64,000 nt of DNA from Callaeas wilsoni (Eukaryota > Chordata > Aves > Passeriformes > Callaeidae): NCBI GenBank assembly GCA_013398955.1, contig VWPU01019018.1, positions 35,595 to 99,594 on the forward strand, given 5' to 3'. The position numbers and the translations under genes are program-made. The number at the start of each line of letters is the position of its first letter. Position 1 is the stretch's first letter. Under the pieces are notes generated by a model, which did no database searches, was not told the origin of the DNA, and saw only the letters and a list, made by a program, of their open reading frames with translations. Below, piece after piece: positions 14,301 to 26,923 of the stretch.

Positions 14301-17300
14301 ATGTCCCAGATGAAAACATTAAAAAAGTGATTTTCTCTTGCTATTACTCAGATAGCTCAGAGGGCACTTCTTCCATCAACGTGTGTGCAAGATGCTGGGA
14401 AACCACCCCAAACCAGACACTGGGTGTGTTGCATGATGGTAGCTATTGTTTGTGCTCCACATCCTGTTATGTTTACTGCTGTTAATTAAGTTGGCTTTCC
14501 TGATGGTACTCTTAGCTTTCCATTGCAATTACAGCTGCATGAAGTGTCAGCAGGTGTGTGCTTAGGGCAGTAATATAGCTGCTGATTTATCCTTCCATTT
14601 GATTTGAAGCCAGCAGGGAGGAAGGAGAGGGGAGGCAGTGTAATAGTTTTGCACGCTTCCAGGCGCCTTGAATAGCTGGCACTGTACAGAAACGGAGACC
14701 TGGATTCACTCCAGGGCCACCAATTTTGCAGTGAGCAGCCACAGGAAGGGCCTGTTTGCAGATGTAGTTCAATGCAAGAATGGAAGTGCGCGGTTTGCGT
14801 CATGAAGGAAGACAGCAGTAATTATCAGACCGTCTGTATAAAAGGCAACAGAAACCCAGCACCATTGCTCAGTCCTGTGTGGCCTCAAAGATGAACATAA
14901 CAAAATGTCACAAATAGCTTCAACAGTCAGTGCCCTTGAGGTGGCTTACTGCTTGCTCCAAGTAAGAGACTAGAGTTACCCAGCAGCTAGGTGGCTTGCC
15001 ACAAACTGGAATTTCTTTCAATGGATCTAAAGCAATCTGGGATGAGTTAGACTGCCACATTAACACTCAGCTCAACTTGCGAGGAGTAGGTCCTGGAGAG
15101 GGGAGAGAGGTTTAGTATCTCAGCCTTCACAGGCCATCAGACAGGTGATGGACTTAATTTCAGATTTAAAGCTCTGAATGATTTTGGAGTTGGAGGCTGA
15201 CCAGGTATAGGCGGCTAATTCTGAGAAAGGCTAGGTAAGAGGAAAAGAGGGCATCCTCTGTCTTCTAGTGGGCTACTTCTCTGAGACCAGACCCTCCCCT
15301 GGCTGAGGTGGAGCAGAGAACCCAGTCCCATCCCCTTCTCATTTCCAGAGGATGTGATAACCACAGTTGTGACTTACCATGAGTGAGCCTCACTTTTTCC
15401 TGTGGAGGGTGTTTGATTTGAAATACTCATCAGGTCATGAATTCTTCTATGTCCCAGGCAAGAACCCTAATAAGAGGCTGAGAATCAGTTTCTTCTGGCT
15501 TCCTGTCAGTGGGACAGGAAGCGTTGCACCTGGTTTGAGCTTCAGTGGACAGTGTCAAAGTGCATCTGACACCAAAGTAATCTTCAGGTTCTAACCCTTT
15601 CTAAGTAGGGAGACCTTGAATTCGAGTTTTGAAAGACTCAATGGCACTTAACAGTTGGCCATTACTACCCAGCCCTTATCTGCATTTGATCATGCAGTGG
15701 CTTGGTGCAGGAAAAAAGGTTTACTGTGCGTTAGTATCTTAAATTGAGGCAGACAGCAAATTCCTGGATACCCATCGCCCCCTGCCAGCAGACTGCTTAT
15801 GATTTCCCAAAGCAGGGATGACTGATGCAGTAGAACTGCCTGCCCACTGGGAGCAGCTTGAGATACGAAGAACTAATCATCTGTTTAATAAGGGTCCTGA
15901 TGATTAACTAGAAGTCCTCGTTCCTGTTGATATGAGAAATTTACAATTCCACCTCCAGAAAATTCAACCTTGTCATAAACATTATCTCTGGCTTACTTTT
16001 GTCAGAGCCTTAAGCTATGCTGTTTCTCTACTTTGTTCTGTGAAATAAAAGCCTGCAGCCTGTGTTGAAAAATGGCTGTTTAAAGCTCCATATACTGCCA
16101 GCAGGCAAAGCCCAAGCCACTGCAATTCTTGCTAGGTTCTGCCACAAGGGGAGCAGAGAAAATTTCTAGATAGATATGTGCAGGCCAGAAAGCCATGTAG
16201 TGGTACTTTACAGATAACGAAGAGAGTTCCTCTGTAGGATGGCTTTCTTCTTGGAATCTGGGAAGAGAGGGCTGGGGTTATGGCAAACCTTTGGGTAGCA
16301 GAAGATTATGAGAAAGATTGATTTGATAGGAGCAGCTGGGCAAATACTTCTTATCCCATTAGAAGTGGGGGAGGATTTGCTGTATTCTGCTGAGTTCTTG
16401 CACAGAGATGGTGTTTGTAGGGTCTTAACCTAAAGAGTAATTGAGAAATAAGCCCCTTTTCAGCTGTTGCCTGCTCTTGTTTTTCACATCTGTGTGAAGG
16501 ACAGGAGCGAAGTATCTTGTCTTGTAGGAGATTTTAGTTGTGTAAAAGCAGACAGGACTCTAATCTGAGCAAATACTGTTTCTGTCTCAGTTGTTTCTAC
16601 TCTGTAGAAAAAAATTACCTGACAGCCCTTTTCCTTTTTTTTGCCTTACATTTTCTTACGTAGTTAAGGGCTGTGTGATTTACCAAGTACCTGGATAACT
16701 ATCTCTCTAGTACTCTCCTGGGTACCAGTAGCAGTGTTTTTACTCTGAAGTACAGATGTGCACTGAGGTCACAGCTGCATTCATCTATGAAGCAGTTGTA
16801 TTTATTATAATAAACTTATCTATTCATACTTACCAGACCTATGTTTTACAAGGCACTGTTATTGCATATGCTGAGAGATCACCTTTGCTATTTATAAGAA
16901 GATAAATGCTTTTGGGTGCTGAGAACCTGTGACTGCAGGTGGAATTGTGTATGCTGAAAATTAGGCCGAGGAGACACAATCAACCCTAGGACCAAGGCTG
17001 GAATGCACATGTTGCCTACGACTCTGCCCCACCAGCCAAAGACCTTGCCTGTCTGACTGCTCCTCAAGCACTTGAGTGAATGCCAGTGGAAGAATGTGGC
17101 CTTTGTGGTGCAACATCTTTCTGGAGAGAGATTAAACTCAGAAATAGTTATTTAGATGGGACTCCTGAGTGCAGAGTTGTGCTCCCTGTTTCGATTTCCA
17201 TCTTCTATGGGCACCTGCAGCAAAACCGATTCCTTGGGATAACCCCTCCATTGTATGGTGGTCTTCCCCATGTCTGCAGCCAATAGTCTGTGTCTTTCTT

Positions 17301-20300
17301 TAGACAGCAGTACAGGCAATGGGTTTGCTTTGAAGACTGCTTTTTATGGAAAGGTGGAAATGCACTTACAGAATGTCTGAAATTAATAAAAGTTTAGGTA
17401 AACTTGGTAGAAAAATAACTCTTTCTCAATTACATGGTACACCTTCAATTATCTTCCCCATTCTTCGTCCGTTAGGTCTGAGTCTTGTGGCAGTGTACCT
17501 CAGTGACATCACTCCTGATTGACAGCAAAGCCACAACTCAGAGCTTTATCTGAATTGTTTCTGCTAGTCACTTTGTGGTGATTGCGTTCTTTTTCTTTCT
17601 GTTTCAAGGCTTATTTTTTTTTTCTCTGTTCAGCGTCATTGTATCCTGGCAGCTGAGTTGCAAGCAGATTAGATTATTTTATTTTTAAAACTTTTTTTGT
17701 CCTAGAACAAGTAAATGCATATTCACATTTCAGCTGTCTGCTGTCATCTGTTCCATGGCAGCAGACCTGAACCTTCTGACTTTGAGGGCTCAGCACGGGA
17801 TCTGCCTGGAGATGACCCAGCCTCAGGAGTTCATCCCTTACAGTTCTTATGAGGACTCCTGGTCTTTTGCCTGTGCTAATATTAGGGCCTCATCTGGCGC
17901 TTCCTTAGCTTCATCTAATGCTACTACCAGCCCCCAAAAATGTTTCCTTTATGTTCTGAGTTTTGATCTACTCCTGTATTTTCATTTACACAGCCCCCTG
18001 ACTCCCTTTAGTTTTCTTGCTTCCCACTTGAAAACTGCCAGTGCTTCTTGTGTTTCAATGAATCCAAATTTGTATCCTAGAATTTACAGATATGTGCAGC
18101 AATCATTTAACCTATGACTGGTGTGCAACTTGTTTTTGGAATTCGGATCAGGCTTGTCTTCAGAACAGTGGTTAGAGATAACGCAGTTTACTGTATCTGG
18201 TTGTTGACGTGGGGTTGTGGTTTTATTTCACCCACTCATCCTCTGCCTCTGTGTCTACAGTAGGGTTTCTGCCACTACATGTGGATTGACAATTTATGTT
18301 TTGTTCTACTCTTCCAAAATACATTACTAATCAAACATCTTAAATGTTAAATCAGGTTTTGGCCCATATGATGCAAAACATCTAGAGAAAACACCTAAGA
18401 ATACTACAGCTTGCATTTCAAAGATGTTCTGGTGGTAGGGAATGCAGTGCTTTGCTGCAGCAGCTCTGCTAGGAAGGGATTTGTTCAACTGTGTAGATGC
18501 AGGTATAATTGGAGAAGAGCAGCTATTATCCACAGAACACATGCAAGTAAAGAGTTGGTTTGTTGGGTTTGGGTCGTACCATATACCTTTATGTGAAATT
18601 CTCTGCTTTGCTCGTCTGTAAAGGAAGGAGATTCAGTGCCATGATTAAAGTGTGAACCCAGAGAAAAACCTTGTCCCTGTGACCTGACACACTGTGTAAC
18701 TTTGATCTGTGACACAGCAGTTCCTTGGTGTGCCAGCAGTTCACGACATTGGACATGCATATACAGTCCTTTCACTCCACTGAATTATGAGTGAAAAGAT
18801 ATGCCTTCTAAATCATAAATCACATTGCAGACAGTTTTTGAAAGAGAGACTGTGTTCTTGGCGAAGTTGCAGATTAGCAAAGCAACTAATTATGTCTTAT
18901 CCTGTGTCATGCGTTAACTTTTGATCAATGAAATGAACATTGCCCTAGGGAAGTGCAGTTCTTGGGAGCATCACTGATCTGTGAAAGAGAGAAATTGACT
19001 TTAGAAAAGTCTTCTGGAGATTGGTTCAGTCCAGTTCAGATCCATTGTAAGGCTCATTCTGCTTCAACTGGCATTGGGCACAGCTGGTCCTTCCTTATAA
19101 AGCAAAGCCAAAGCATGGGTGCAATTTAAAGAAAATGCATACCAATTCAATAAATATATGTGCATGTGCTGAATTACAGTTTTTTTTAATGAACCAAGGT
19201 CTTTATTCTGCTGTGATTTGCCGTCAGGCAGTGAGAGATAGGACATCAAAGACTGATTATACTTAAGCTTGCATGTTACTCCATTAATAAGCTGTTGTTG
19301 ACTTTTGCCAGCTAATAAGCACGGCTTTTGTAAGTAAGTTAATTGTCATGTAATTGAGATCAAAATTGTCAGGAGTTGTGTTGTTTTTCCATAGCATATT
19401 GAATCAAGAACAAGCGATCAGCAGAGCTTTTGCTGTAGCCCAGTGGCAGTATCAGGACATGGAATGTTCACTCTTCCAGTCCTTTTTGGGGCTGCTATCA
19501 AGTGGTGGGGAATGCAGACAGCAGGTTTGCATCATTCTTGATTCCAGCCTTGATTCCAGGCTTCTACATATGGGTCCATGTGTTCATTCTCACAGGCACA
19601 CAGAATAAAGCACCTGTTTGGTTTTATGGGTAAAATGTGACAAAGTTACCAGTGTCAGATCTCAGAGAGTTGTGAGGGTTGTGGTACTGGTTTACTTTCA
19701 CAGGTCGACGCAGCAAATGCAGTGCTCAGCCTGGGATGAGCTGGCTCAGAAAGCTTACTGACTGCCAGGAATTGGAGCCACGATGAGAGACTCTTGGAAG
19801 ACATCCCTTGCATCATTGTTTTCAAGCATTTGAAAGTGCAGTCACCTGAAACTTGTCTTTGATGGCCTGTTTGTTTGTCAGTCAGTGGTCTCAGGAGCTT
19901 CATAAATATTCAGCAGTGTAGCCTTTCTGACTTCCAGCTGGTGCTTTAGCCTTCTTTTGCAGAAATAAAAGCTAAGCCATTGACACTTCAAAAATGGTGC
20001 TGACTCGCAACCTAGATAACTTAAAAGATAAGAAATAGATTGAGGGACTATATTCCTCTAAAGATGCTCCTTGAATTTTGGTAGTTTGAATGACCATAAT
20101 TATATATTTTTAAATAGCCGTTTCCCATCTCTTCTGGCTGTCGAGAAAACAGATGCAAAATAAGCAAGGCAAGGGTGAGCAAGGGGGAGGTGTGTGTGCA
20201 GCCTCTGTGACCTCTCTGTTTAAGTTTTATTACAGGTGAAGCTCTTGGGGCTCTGGGAAGTGGTGCCTCCACTCCCCATCCTGTGTGTGGTCAGATGTAG

Positions 20301-23300
20301 GTGTTGGGACTGACAGAGCCAGTGTGTGGAGGCAGAGATAAAGACTGCTCACATTCCTAAAATCCTCCTTTTTATTTTTGTCCTAATGGACTCAAGATTT
20401 ATGGGCTCTGTTTCTTCTCTGCTCTTCTGGCCCAACAAAATCCTTGCCGTGCAGCATCAGCCAAGGAGGCAAGTACACATCACCACGGATGAAGTGCTCC
20501 AACCAAAGGCATGTTGAAGAGCAAAGGGGTACCATGAGCACTGGTGTAACAGAAGGCAGCAGCTTCCAGCCCATTTTGTAAGGAACCTGAGTCTGTCCTT
20601 GACTTCAACATGTGTCTTGAAAGCTCCTGTTGGATTGAACTGCTGTGGGAGCATGGAGGAATACTTAATTTCTTGGTCTCAGTGGGACTGAAGTTAATGC
20701 TGACTTGCTAAGTCTTGTTAGTAGTTATGTGAGGTCTGGTAGCTTTGAGTATGAGCAGTTGTCAGGGTTCTGGGAAGCTTTAAAGAAGAAAAATTGCAGA
20801 TGGGTCACTTTCAGGTTCAGTGACAGGAAAGTGGGTGTTTTCTCTTTTGGCATGAGCAACTTCCTTGGCCTGAGTCTCAAACTGGGTGCCTGAGTCTGTT
20901 AATGAACCTTGCCATTATGATCCTGCTTGATCCTCCGTATTGCCTGAATAAATCCTACTTACTTGTCACCAGAAGAGCATGTAACTGTTTTCACTTGCAA
21001 AGCAACTGATTATGTATCCATAGAGCATCCTCCTCTGGCCCCAGTTAGAGGCTGAAGCCTATGTGACAAAGTATTTTCTGAGAGAAGCCTTGTTAATTGA
21101 GCATGTAAATGTGTAATTGTCTGTACAGTTATTCAATTGACATGGTTTTAGTTTGCATACAAATATGGGCGCACAGTCATGCAGTTGAGCAAACTGTCCA
21201 AGATCAGATGCTTAAATAAATATGTGCATTTTGCACACAGATGTGAACACCCTTAAAGAGATCGATCCAGTTGTGATAACCTCCTCTTTTCTTTTTATAT
21301 GTGGATATGCTAATCTGCTTATTTTCATCCAAGTCTGTAACATACCACAGATTCTGTGTTAACTTGGTCCTTTTCCCTACTAAATATATTTCACTGGTGT
21401 GGGAAATAGGAGTTACCATAGGAATTTTGCTGAGGTTGCCCTTCAAGTATGTGCTTGCTTTTTGTGAAGTGGTACCGCATGCTCACAACGATTGGTGCCT
21501 TTAAAAATGTTCTGTGCATACGAAATATTACTTTGAAGTGTGTGGGGTTTTTAGCAGAAAGGCTGCTTTAACAATGGGAGCTGTTGGCAGTTGCAGTCCA
21601 GTGCAACTTCTGAGAAGCAAAAAAGGGCATAAAATTTTTAACTAATGGTACAATTGAAGTTTTCTTTGCTCTCAGTGGTTGCTCTGCTTGGAAGCTGCTG
21701 ATCTTCAAAGAAAGGGTGATCTGGCAGTTTTGTTTTAGCAATTCTTGGCTGTTCCAGTGAATAAAACTCCAAACATCTGTTGGAGATCTGCAGTGTTCAT
21801 TTACGGTGAAAGAAAACACAGTGATACTGCTTTTCTTTATAATTTGTCCTTTTTTATATAGAATTGAACACCACATTCAGTCTTTTTGAGGTGATGTGAG
21901 ATCAAGTATACAAGAAGGTAGTTTCAATAACATGCAAGAAGTTCCTTAATAGGGATAGAGCTGTGCCATGTGTATGATTGACAGCTTTATCCAGCCAAGG
22001 GTAGTCTGTTCTTAAAATAATTCTTTGGTCAGGGGTGTGAATCGTGTCGGGGCTGGGGATGCCATTTTAATCGGAGTGAGAACCACTCCTCTAACACTCC
22101 TGTCTCTTTATCTCTCCGCAGATGTCGCTCCTATGAGGATTGCTGTGGCTCAAGATGCTGTGTAAGAGCTCTCTCTATCCAGCGACTATGGTATTTTTGG
22201 TAGGTCCAGGGCATTTGGGAATTTTGTGTTTGTCCTCGTCTTGTTTGTTGGATTTAAATCAGGGTATTGCCAGCCCTGGTATTTTAAAGTACAGTTGGTG
22301 CAAGTATGCAGTAAGATGTATGTGTACATTGAAATGCAAGGACTTTGGTTTTTTTCTTATAAAATTCTCCCAGTGTGGTAAGAAAACACTGAAGAAGGAG
22401 GTTAATCATGTCAGGCTGACCTTTCCTGCTTCTGCATCCTGCAGCTTTGTACACGCAGCGGTTCCACTTTTATCCAGAATTGCTGAATTCTTTATGCCTG
22501 TCCCAGCCTACTACCAAGCAGCAACATTCTTCCTTTTTTGTTGAGCACTCAGGTTTAAAAGTGGATCGTATAAGGAGGATTGTGCTTTTAGGCAGGGTTT
22601 AATATATTCTTGCCAGCTGAATTGAGGCTTCAATTAGAAAGGAAGAGAAGTACATTTATGACTATGAGGATTTCACTGGAGATGACAGCAAAGGCAAAGA
22701 AGGCAGAAAGATTGAGCTTGTGAAACCAGCAGCTCAGTAATCTGGATAAAGCTTAAACTAATCACTGTTACATGCATAATGAAAAAATAAGGTAAATGCC
22801 TTTTGGAGTGGAATTTAAGAAAGCACCTGAATAAAACCTTCTCATTACAGTTGAGAGAAAGCAAATGCTCTCCTAGAAAACCTGATTTCAGGCATTTTTA
22901 TGTGGAATTTGAAGATTGATTAAAAAAAAAGCCTTCAAAATTGAAACAAATAAACAGTGAAAAACAGAAGCCTGATATATACTATAATACAGAGATTTCC
23001 CAAAGCTGACTGTGGGATTTCAGTGTACAATCCTTACTGATATAAGTGAAGAGCTCTCTATCTCAATCCCTGGGGTGACGTCGTAAATCTCTGTTTTTCT
23101 GTTCAGAAAAAAATCCTTTGCAGGAACACTGCCAGAGGGGAATGTATTAATACTGGCTCAGGGAAAAAGAACCTCCTTCTGCTCTCATTTCTAATGTAGA
23201 AACAAGAACAGAGTTTGAGCATTTTCGTGAAATAACTCTTGCTGCCATGCTGTGCCACACTCTTCCTCTCAGGCACCCGGGCATTCTCCAGAGGAGATAA

Positions 23301-26300
23301 GCATGGTCTGTTGGCTCGCTCCTGGCTGACTTCCTTCCCTTCCAAAAAAGCACAGTTGTCATGATCTTCCAGTAAAAGACCATGAAACAAGACAGCAATT
23401 ACAGGCAGAAGAAGCATTCCTATTTACAAGAGCTTGCATGAGTCACTGGAGTGTCTGATAACTGATCAAGGAAACACAGTGAAAGCCGCTGTCTGAAGAA
23501 CAAAATCTGATGTGCCCTTGCTGCATGTTCCTGTTTCCACAGCACTAGTGCAAGGGAATGATGAGGACAGTTTAGTTACATTGGAAAAGATGCTGAGAGG
23601 AGAATGGTAGCTAAATTATGTCTTTCTTATTGAGAGTCTAATATCCCATGTAGGAAGCACAAAGCAAAGTTTGTCACCATCAGTACTGAATGCTTCAGTC
23701 TTCTGGCCTGAGCTTAAATGCCAGCTACCATATTTCCCATGGCAGACAAAATTAAAATGTTGAGTTAATTTAAGAACATCTAGGATTCTTCTTTTAATGG
23801 CAGATGCAGAATAGTATTCCTCTCTGTACTCCACAAAGATCCTGAGCAGCCTAGATGCTGTAAGCCTGGGGCCTGCGTCCAAGATGTGCAGTTTGAAACT
23901 GTACTGACCTGGAATTTCAATTTAGCATCCCAGTGGCCAAGGTCAGGTGTGAACCTGAACTTTTGAAAAGTTCAAGTCTGTTTCACTTTTGGGTTACATG
24001 CCAGAGAACATTGACAATGGTACTAATAACTGGAGATGTCCATAATATATCCATAAGTGCTCTATGAGTGCTATACCAAATGACAGACCTGCTCTCAAGA
24101 GACAACCTATTTAAGAAACTCTGTTAAAAGTTGTAGGCTGCTGTATTCTCAGTGAACAGTTTGGATTTAAATGCTGCCCGAATGTGCAGGTTTTGACTTC
24201 CCTCTTCTTTCTGCCTAGGTTCCTTTTGATGATGGGAGTTTTGTTCTGTTGTGGAGCTGGTTTCTTTATCCGAAGGCGGATGTACCCTCCTCCATTAGTA
24301 GAAGAACCTGCTTTTAACGTGTCTTACACCAGACAACCAGTCAACACTGCATCAGGTCAGAGACTGCTCTTAGAAGTTTCACTGGTTTCCTGCTTTGTCC
24401 AAGGCACTTCAAAAGGATGGGTTTTGGGTTTTTGTTTCATTGGTTTTTGGAAACTGCGTGATTTGTACAAGGGATTGCCCTGCACTAAAACATGCAGCCA
24501 CCTCCTGCAGTGATGTCTTCAGCCTTTCCAACAGCATAATTCAGCTGCAGTGTTCAGAAGTGCTTTTGAAACATATGGGATGACAGAACTTTCAGTTATG
24601 TTTTGGTTCCTAATACCTTTACAGGTGTGTGTCCATGCATGGAAGGAGGCTAGCAAGCTCTCTGTTTCCAGTGTAGACAAAATGATAGGTGTCCAAATTC
24701 AACAGTCACATGAAGAAAGAGTTTTAAATATAATTGATAACATCTGGCAGAGGCGAAGGAAAGCCTAGCATTTTCTTCCACAGTCTGGCCATATTGCAAA
24801 TACTTTCTTTTCGATTTGGCTTCAATGTTCTGTGCTGCAGTCTTCCTGTGGCAAAGTTGTCTGTTTCCCCTTGTTAGTCTGATTGCTGTCTCTCTAGTAA
24901 GTAATAACTGTGTGAGGAGGACTTGCCTAGTGAGGGGTCCTCTGGCAAAATTGCTTTCTAAGTTTGTAATTTCTTCCCCTCTGTTAGATACTTCCAGTTG
25001 GGAACTCTTCTAGGTCCAAATGGTTAAAAAGGTTAAACACAAACTGGTACTTTACTTACCTTCCTTGTTTAAATCCTAAGGTTTCTTTTAGGGCTCTCAT
25101 TCTGCATCTGTTTTTCTCCTTGATTGAACAGAGAGTATTTTTTAGCAAGTAGGGAGCCAATCCAACCAGACGAATATTTTTAAGCATTAAAATAGCACTG
25201 AGTTTACGTGAACAGAGAGTGTCTTTGGCTGGATTGGTAAACACCAGATTTAAATTTAGAGCACAGTTTTACTCTTTCATGGTGCTTCATGGAACATAAA
25301 TTGTGGGCAAATATAAAATAAGCACAAACTCTTTGATGACCTGATTATGGCACCTGCTTCCAAACTGTTGTTACTGTTACTTAAAAGCCTTGGGCTCTGA
25401 GCTAACCCTCACCATTTTTTATTTTTTATTTTTAGTTTTTCTACTGTTCTAGAAATATTCAACAGCAAAAGCAATGAGAATTAGTAGTCAAGTAAGTTCC
25501 CATTTTCCACTAGTTACTCTTCAGGTTTCGTACCAGTAGCCGATTCACTGTTGAGGTGGAGCCCTCAAAATGTGGCTTATTGCCTGTCTCCCTCCTTTCC
25601 TGCAGAGATAGCAGCAGCATCTTCTGCCATCCCAGCAGCTTCTGCTGGGAGTGCTTTTCTGGGGGCCTGACTGGGAAAATGGAAGGGGAAGATCCCTTAG
25701 AAGCTGTGTCATAGGAAACAGGCACCAAAAGAAGAAAACCTGTTGCTCAGCCATGACTTTTTTCCCAGTCCATCTTTATTTAAACAGACAGAGAGAAAGA
25801 GAAGAAAACTAACTTATATCTTCAGATAATCTGTGACTTCAGTTGCATTAAGTCATCTTCCACCACCCACTGTGATACCTGAGGAGGGTTACACACCAGC
25901 TTTGTTCTTATGGCAGCAGTCTCTGTTACTCCTTATGTGTCATAGCCAAGGAATTTTGTGTTTGGCCATACATTTCCTTTCCTTGTCCCTGCAGGCTCTG
26001 ACGTCATTTCCTAAATTGAATCTGTGCAAAACAATCTTGTCCCATTGTGTTAGCCAGCAGTAACTGGCTACAGCTTGGCTCTTTGCTTCATGCAGCTTCA
26101 CCTGCTGTATCCTGCCTAGGAGGGAAATTATCCATCTGAGCTTCACTCTGGCTTATTGGCAGATCCAGGACACCACAAAATAATCTGTGAAGTGCTTTTG
26201 TAAGACTTCACACCTGAGTCAGGGCCACAGTAGAGACTCCTTTGTCCACCTGGGATCTCACACCTCTCCTTTCTGCAGACAGAAAAGCTTTTCTGTCAGG

Positions 26301-26784
26301 GCAACTGAACAGGGCTCGCTGTTTTCCCTTTCAAATGGTAGTTGCTTCTGGCAGTGTTGCCCTTTGTTTCACTAAGTGATTTCCATTGGATGCAAAACTG
26401 AAACTTTTTGGTGGTATCTGAAAAAGTGAATGCAGTCCTGCCAGCCTGGGTTTTTTCTGGAAGGGAGAAGATACTCCTTGTCTTTGCTCTGATGAACATT
26501 TTGAAAAACCTTGTCTGAGTGTGCAGAGCACAGGCCCTGGGCGAGCACAACCTGATGCCACTGCTGTTGTTGATACCTTTTCTCTCCTTTTCTTTCTTTC
26601 AGGGTCACAACAGCCTGGAGTGCCGTATTACACAGATCCAGGTGGACCTGTGATGAATCCTATGGCTATGGCTTTCCACGTCCAGCCCAATTCCCCACAA
26701 GGAAACCCAGTTTACCCACCCCCACCTTCCTATTGCAACACACCACCTCCCCCCTATGAGCAGGTGGTGAAATCCTCCACGTGA
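8256..26784 (+). CDS. VOPP1: VOPP1 (ECOP/GASP), exons 2-5, 5'-partial
   Basis: Spliced from 8256-8314, 22122-22199, 24219-24355 and 26603-26784, this gives 151 residues plus stop; exon 1 is outside the window. The human protein is 172 residues, about 18 of them from exon 1. Visible order (fragment numbering): a luminal cysteine-rich segment with Cys 1, 8, 21, 27, 28, 32 and 33; one hydrophobic helix at about 43-63; a basic RRR stop-transfer at 64-66; then a proline-rich cytosolic tail with two PPxY motifs (PPSY 132-135, PPPY 140-143). The family is a single-pass endolysosomal/vesicular membrane protein, overexpressed in cancers and reported to bind the WW domains of WWOX through this tail. 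Splice phases close exactly. Relative to the human protein as I remember it, the tail lacks about four residues before MAMAF and ends KSST rather than KAK. Confidence 0.96.
9030..9046 (+). repeat. poly(A) run of 17
   Basis: Uninterrupted run of 17 adenines in VOPP1 intron 2. No recognisable retroposed sequence precedes it, so it is annotated only as a homopolymer. Confidence 0.9.
12786..12960 (-). mobile_element. ancient CR1-like ORF2 remnant
   Basis: The minus-strand frame reads CDVRKAKPHLQL, then RDTKSSKKSFYHYT. This resembles the segment of avian CR1 ORF2 between the endonuclease and reverse-transcriptase domains (VRKAK, LxLARD, KKxFYxY pattern). Outside this stretch the similarity fades quickly. 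It is antisense to VOPP1. Identification rests on one short motif series, so it is a moderate call. Confidence 0.5.
13556..14210 (-). mobile_element. solo LTR of an endogenous retrovirus
   Basis: 655-bp element with TG...CA ends, flanked by a perfect 5-bp target-site duplication CAGTC (13551-13555 and 14211-14215). On the minus strand an AATAAA signal (13704-13709) precedes the last 150 bp, as expected for R/U5, which sets the orientation antisense to VOPP1. The sequence is GC-rich and unlike the surrounding intron. No internal gag/pol/env sequence accompanies it, so it is a solo LTR left by recombination. Minus-strand open frames inside it are not genes. A 5-bp duplication fits ERVL-like integration. 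Confidence 0.82.
15774..15790 (-). promoter_or_regulatory. CTCF-like motif
   Basis: On the minus strand the site reads CTGCTGGCAGGGGGCGAT, close to the CTCF core (C-A/G-G/C-N-AGGGGGC-G/A). It is isolated in VOPP1 intron 2. Motif match by eye only. Confidence 0.35.
22122..22199 (+). CDS. VOPP1: VOPP1 exon 3
   Basis: 78 bp. It completes the Ile codon with A, then encodes CRSYEDCCGSRCCVRALSIQRLWYF, and ends after two bases of a Trp codon at GTAGGT (22200). It carries the C-x5-CC-x3-CC cluster and the first residues of the membrane helix. The acceptor has a clear pyrimidine tract (TCTCTTTATCTCTCCGCAG). Confidence 0.96.
22200..24218 (+). other. VOPP1: VOPP1 intron 3
   Basis: 2.0-kb intron from GTAGGT to TTCTGCCTAG. 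I see no transposable element, RNA gene or plausible additional exon in it. Confidence 0.85.
24219..24355 (+). CDS. VOPP1: VOPP1 exon 4
   Basis: 137 bp. It finishes the Trp codon, then encodes the rest of the transmembrane helix (FLLMMGVLFCCGAGFF), the IRRR charge cluster, and the start of the cytosolic tail, MYPPPLVEEPAFNVSYTRQP. It leaves one base (G) of a Gly codon before GTCAGA, a slightly weak donor. Confidence 0.96.
24356..26602 (+). other. VOPP1: VOPP1 intron 4
   Basis: 2.2-kb intron, from the GTCAGA donor to TTTCTTTCTTTCAG. No repeat family or further exon recognised. Confidence 0.85.
26603..26784 (+). CDS. VOPP1: VOPP1 exon 5 (terminal coding)
   Basis: 182 bp including the TGA stop at 26782-26784. 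It encodes the proline- and glycine-rich cytosolic tail beginning SQQPGVPYYTDPGGP. The two PPxY motifs sit in PPPPSYCNTPPPPYEQVV, close to the C terminus; such motifs bind WW domains. The final residues KSST differ from the mammalian end. Confidence 0.96.
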
Positions 26785-26917
26785 GGACTCTGGCTCTCTT
26801 ACCTGACTGTGTGAGAAGAAGGTGCAATTGCAAAATGACCAAGATGGAGGGCACCTGCCCTTTTGAACACTTGCTAGTTCCAAGTCCTCTCTCCTTCCCT
26901 TCCCTGCACCTTTCCTC

Positions 26918-26923
26918 ATTAAA
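26918..26923 (+). terminator. VOPP1: proximal poly(A) signal candidate (ATTAAA)
   Basis: The common variant hexamer, 134 bp after the VOPP1 stop, followed by T-rich sequence from 26940. Candidate for a short-3'-UTR isoform. Confidence 0.3.

Larger units (their letters stand above)
8315..22121 (+). other. VOPP1: VOPP1 intron 2 (13.8 kb)
   Basis: Bounded by GTAAGT at 8315 and CTCTCCGCAG at 22112-22121. It contains a 17-base A run (9030-9046), a CR1 ORF2 remnant (about 12786-12960, minus), a solo LTR with target-site duplication (13551-14215) and a CTCF-like motif (15774-15790). The remaining open frames are short and resemble no protein I recognise. Confidence 0.85.
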
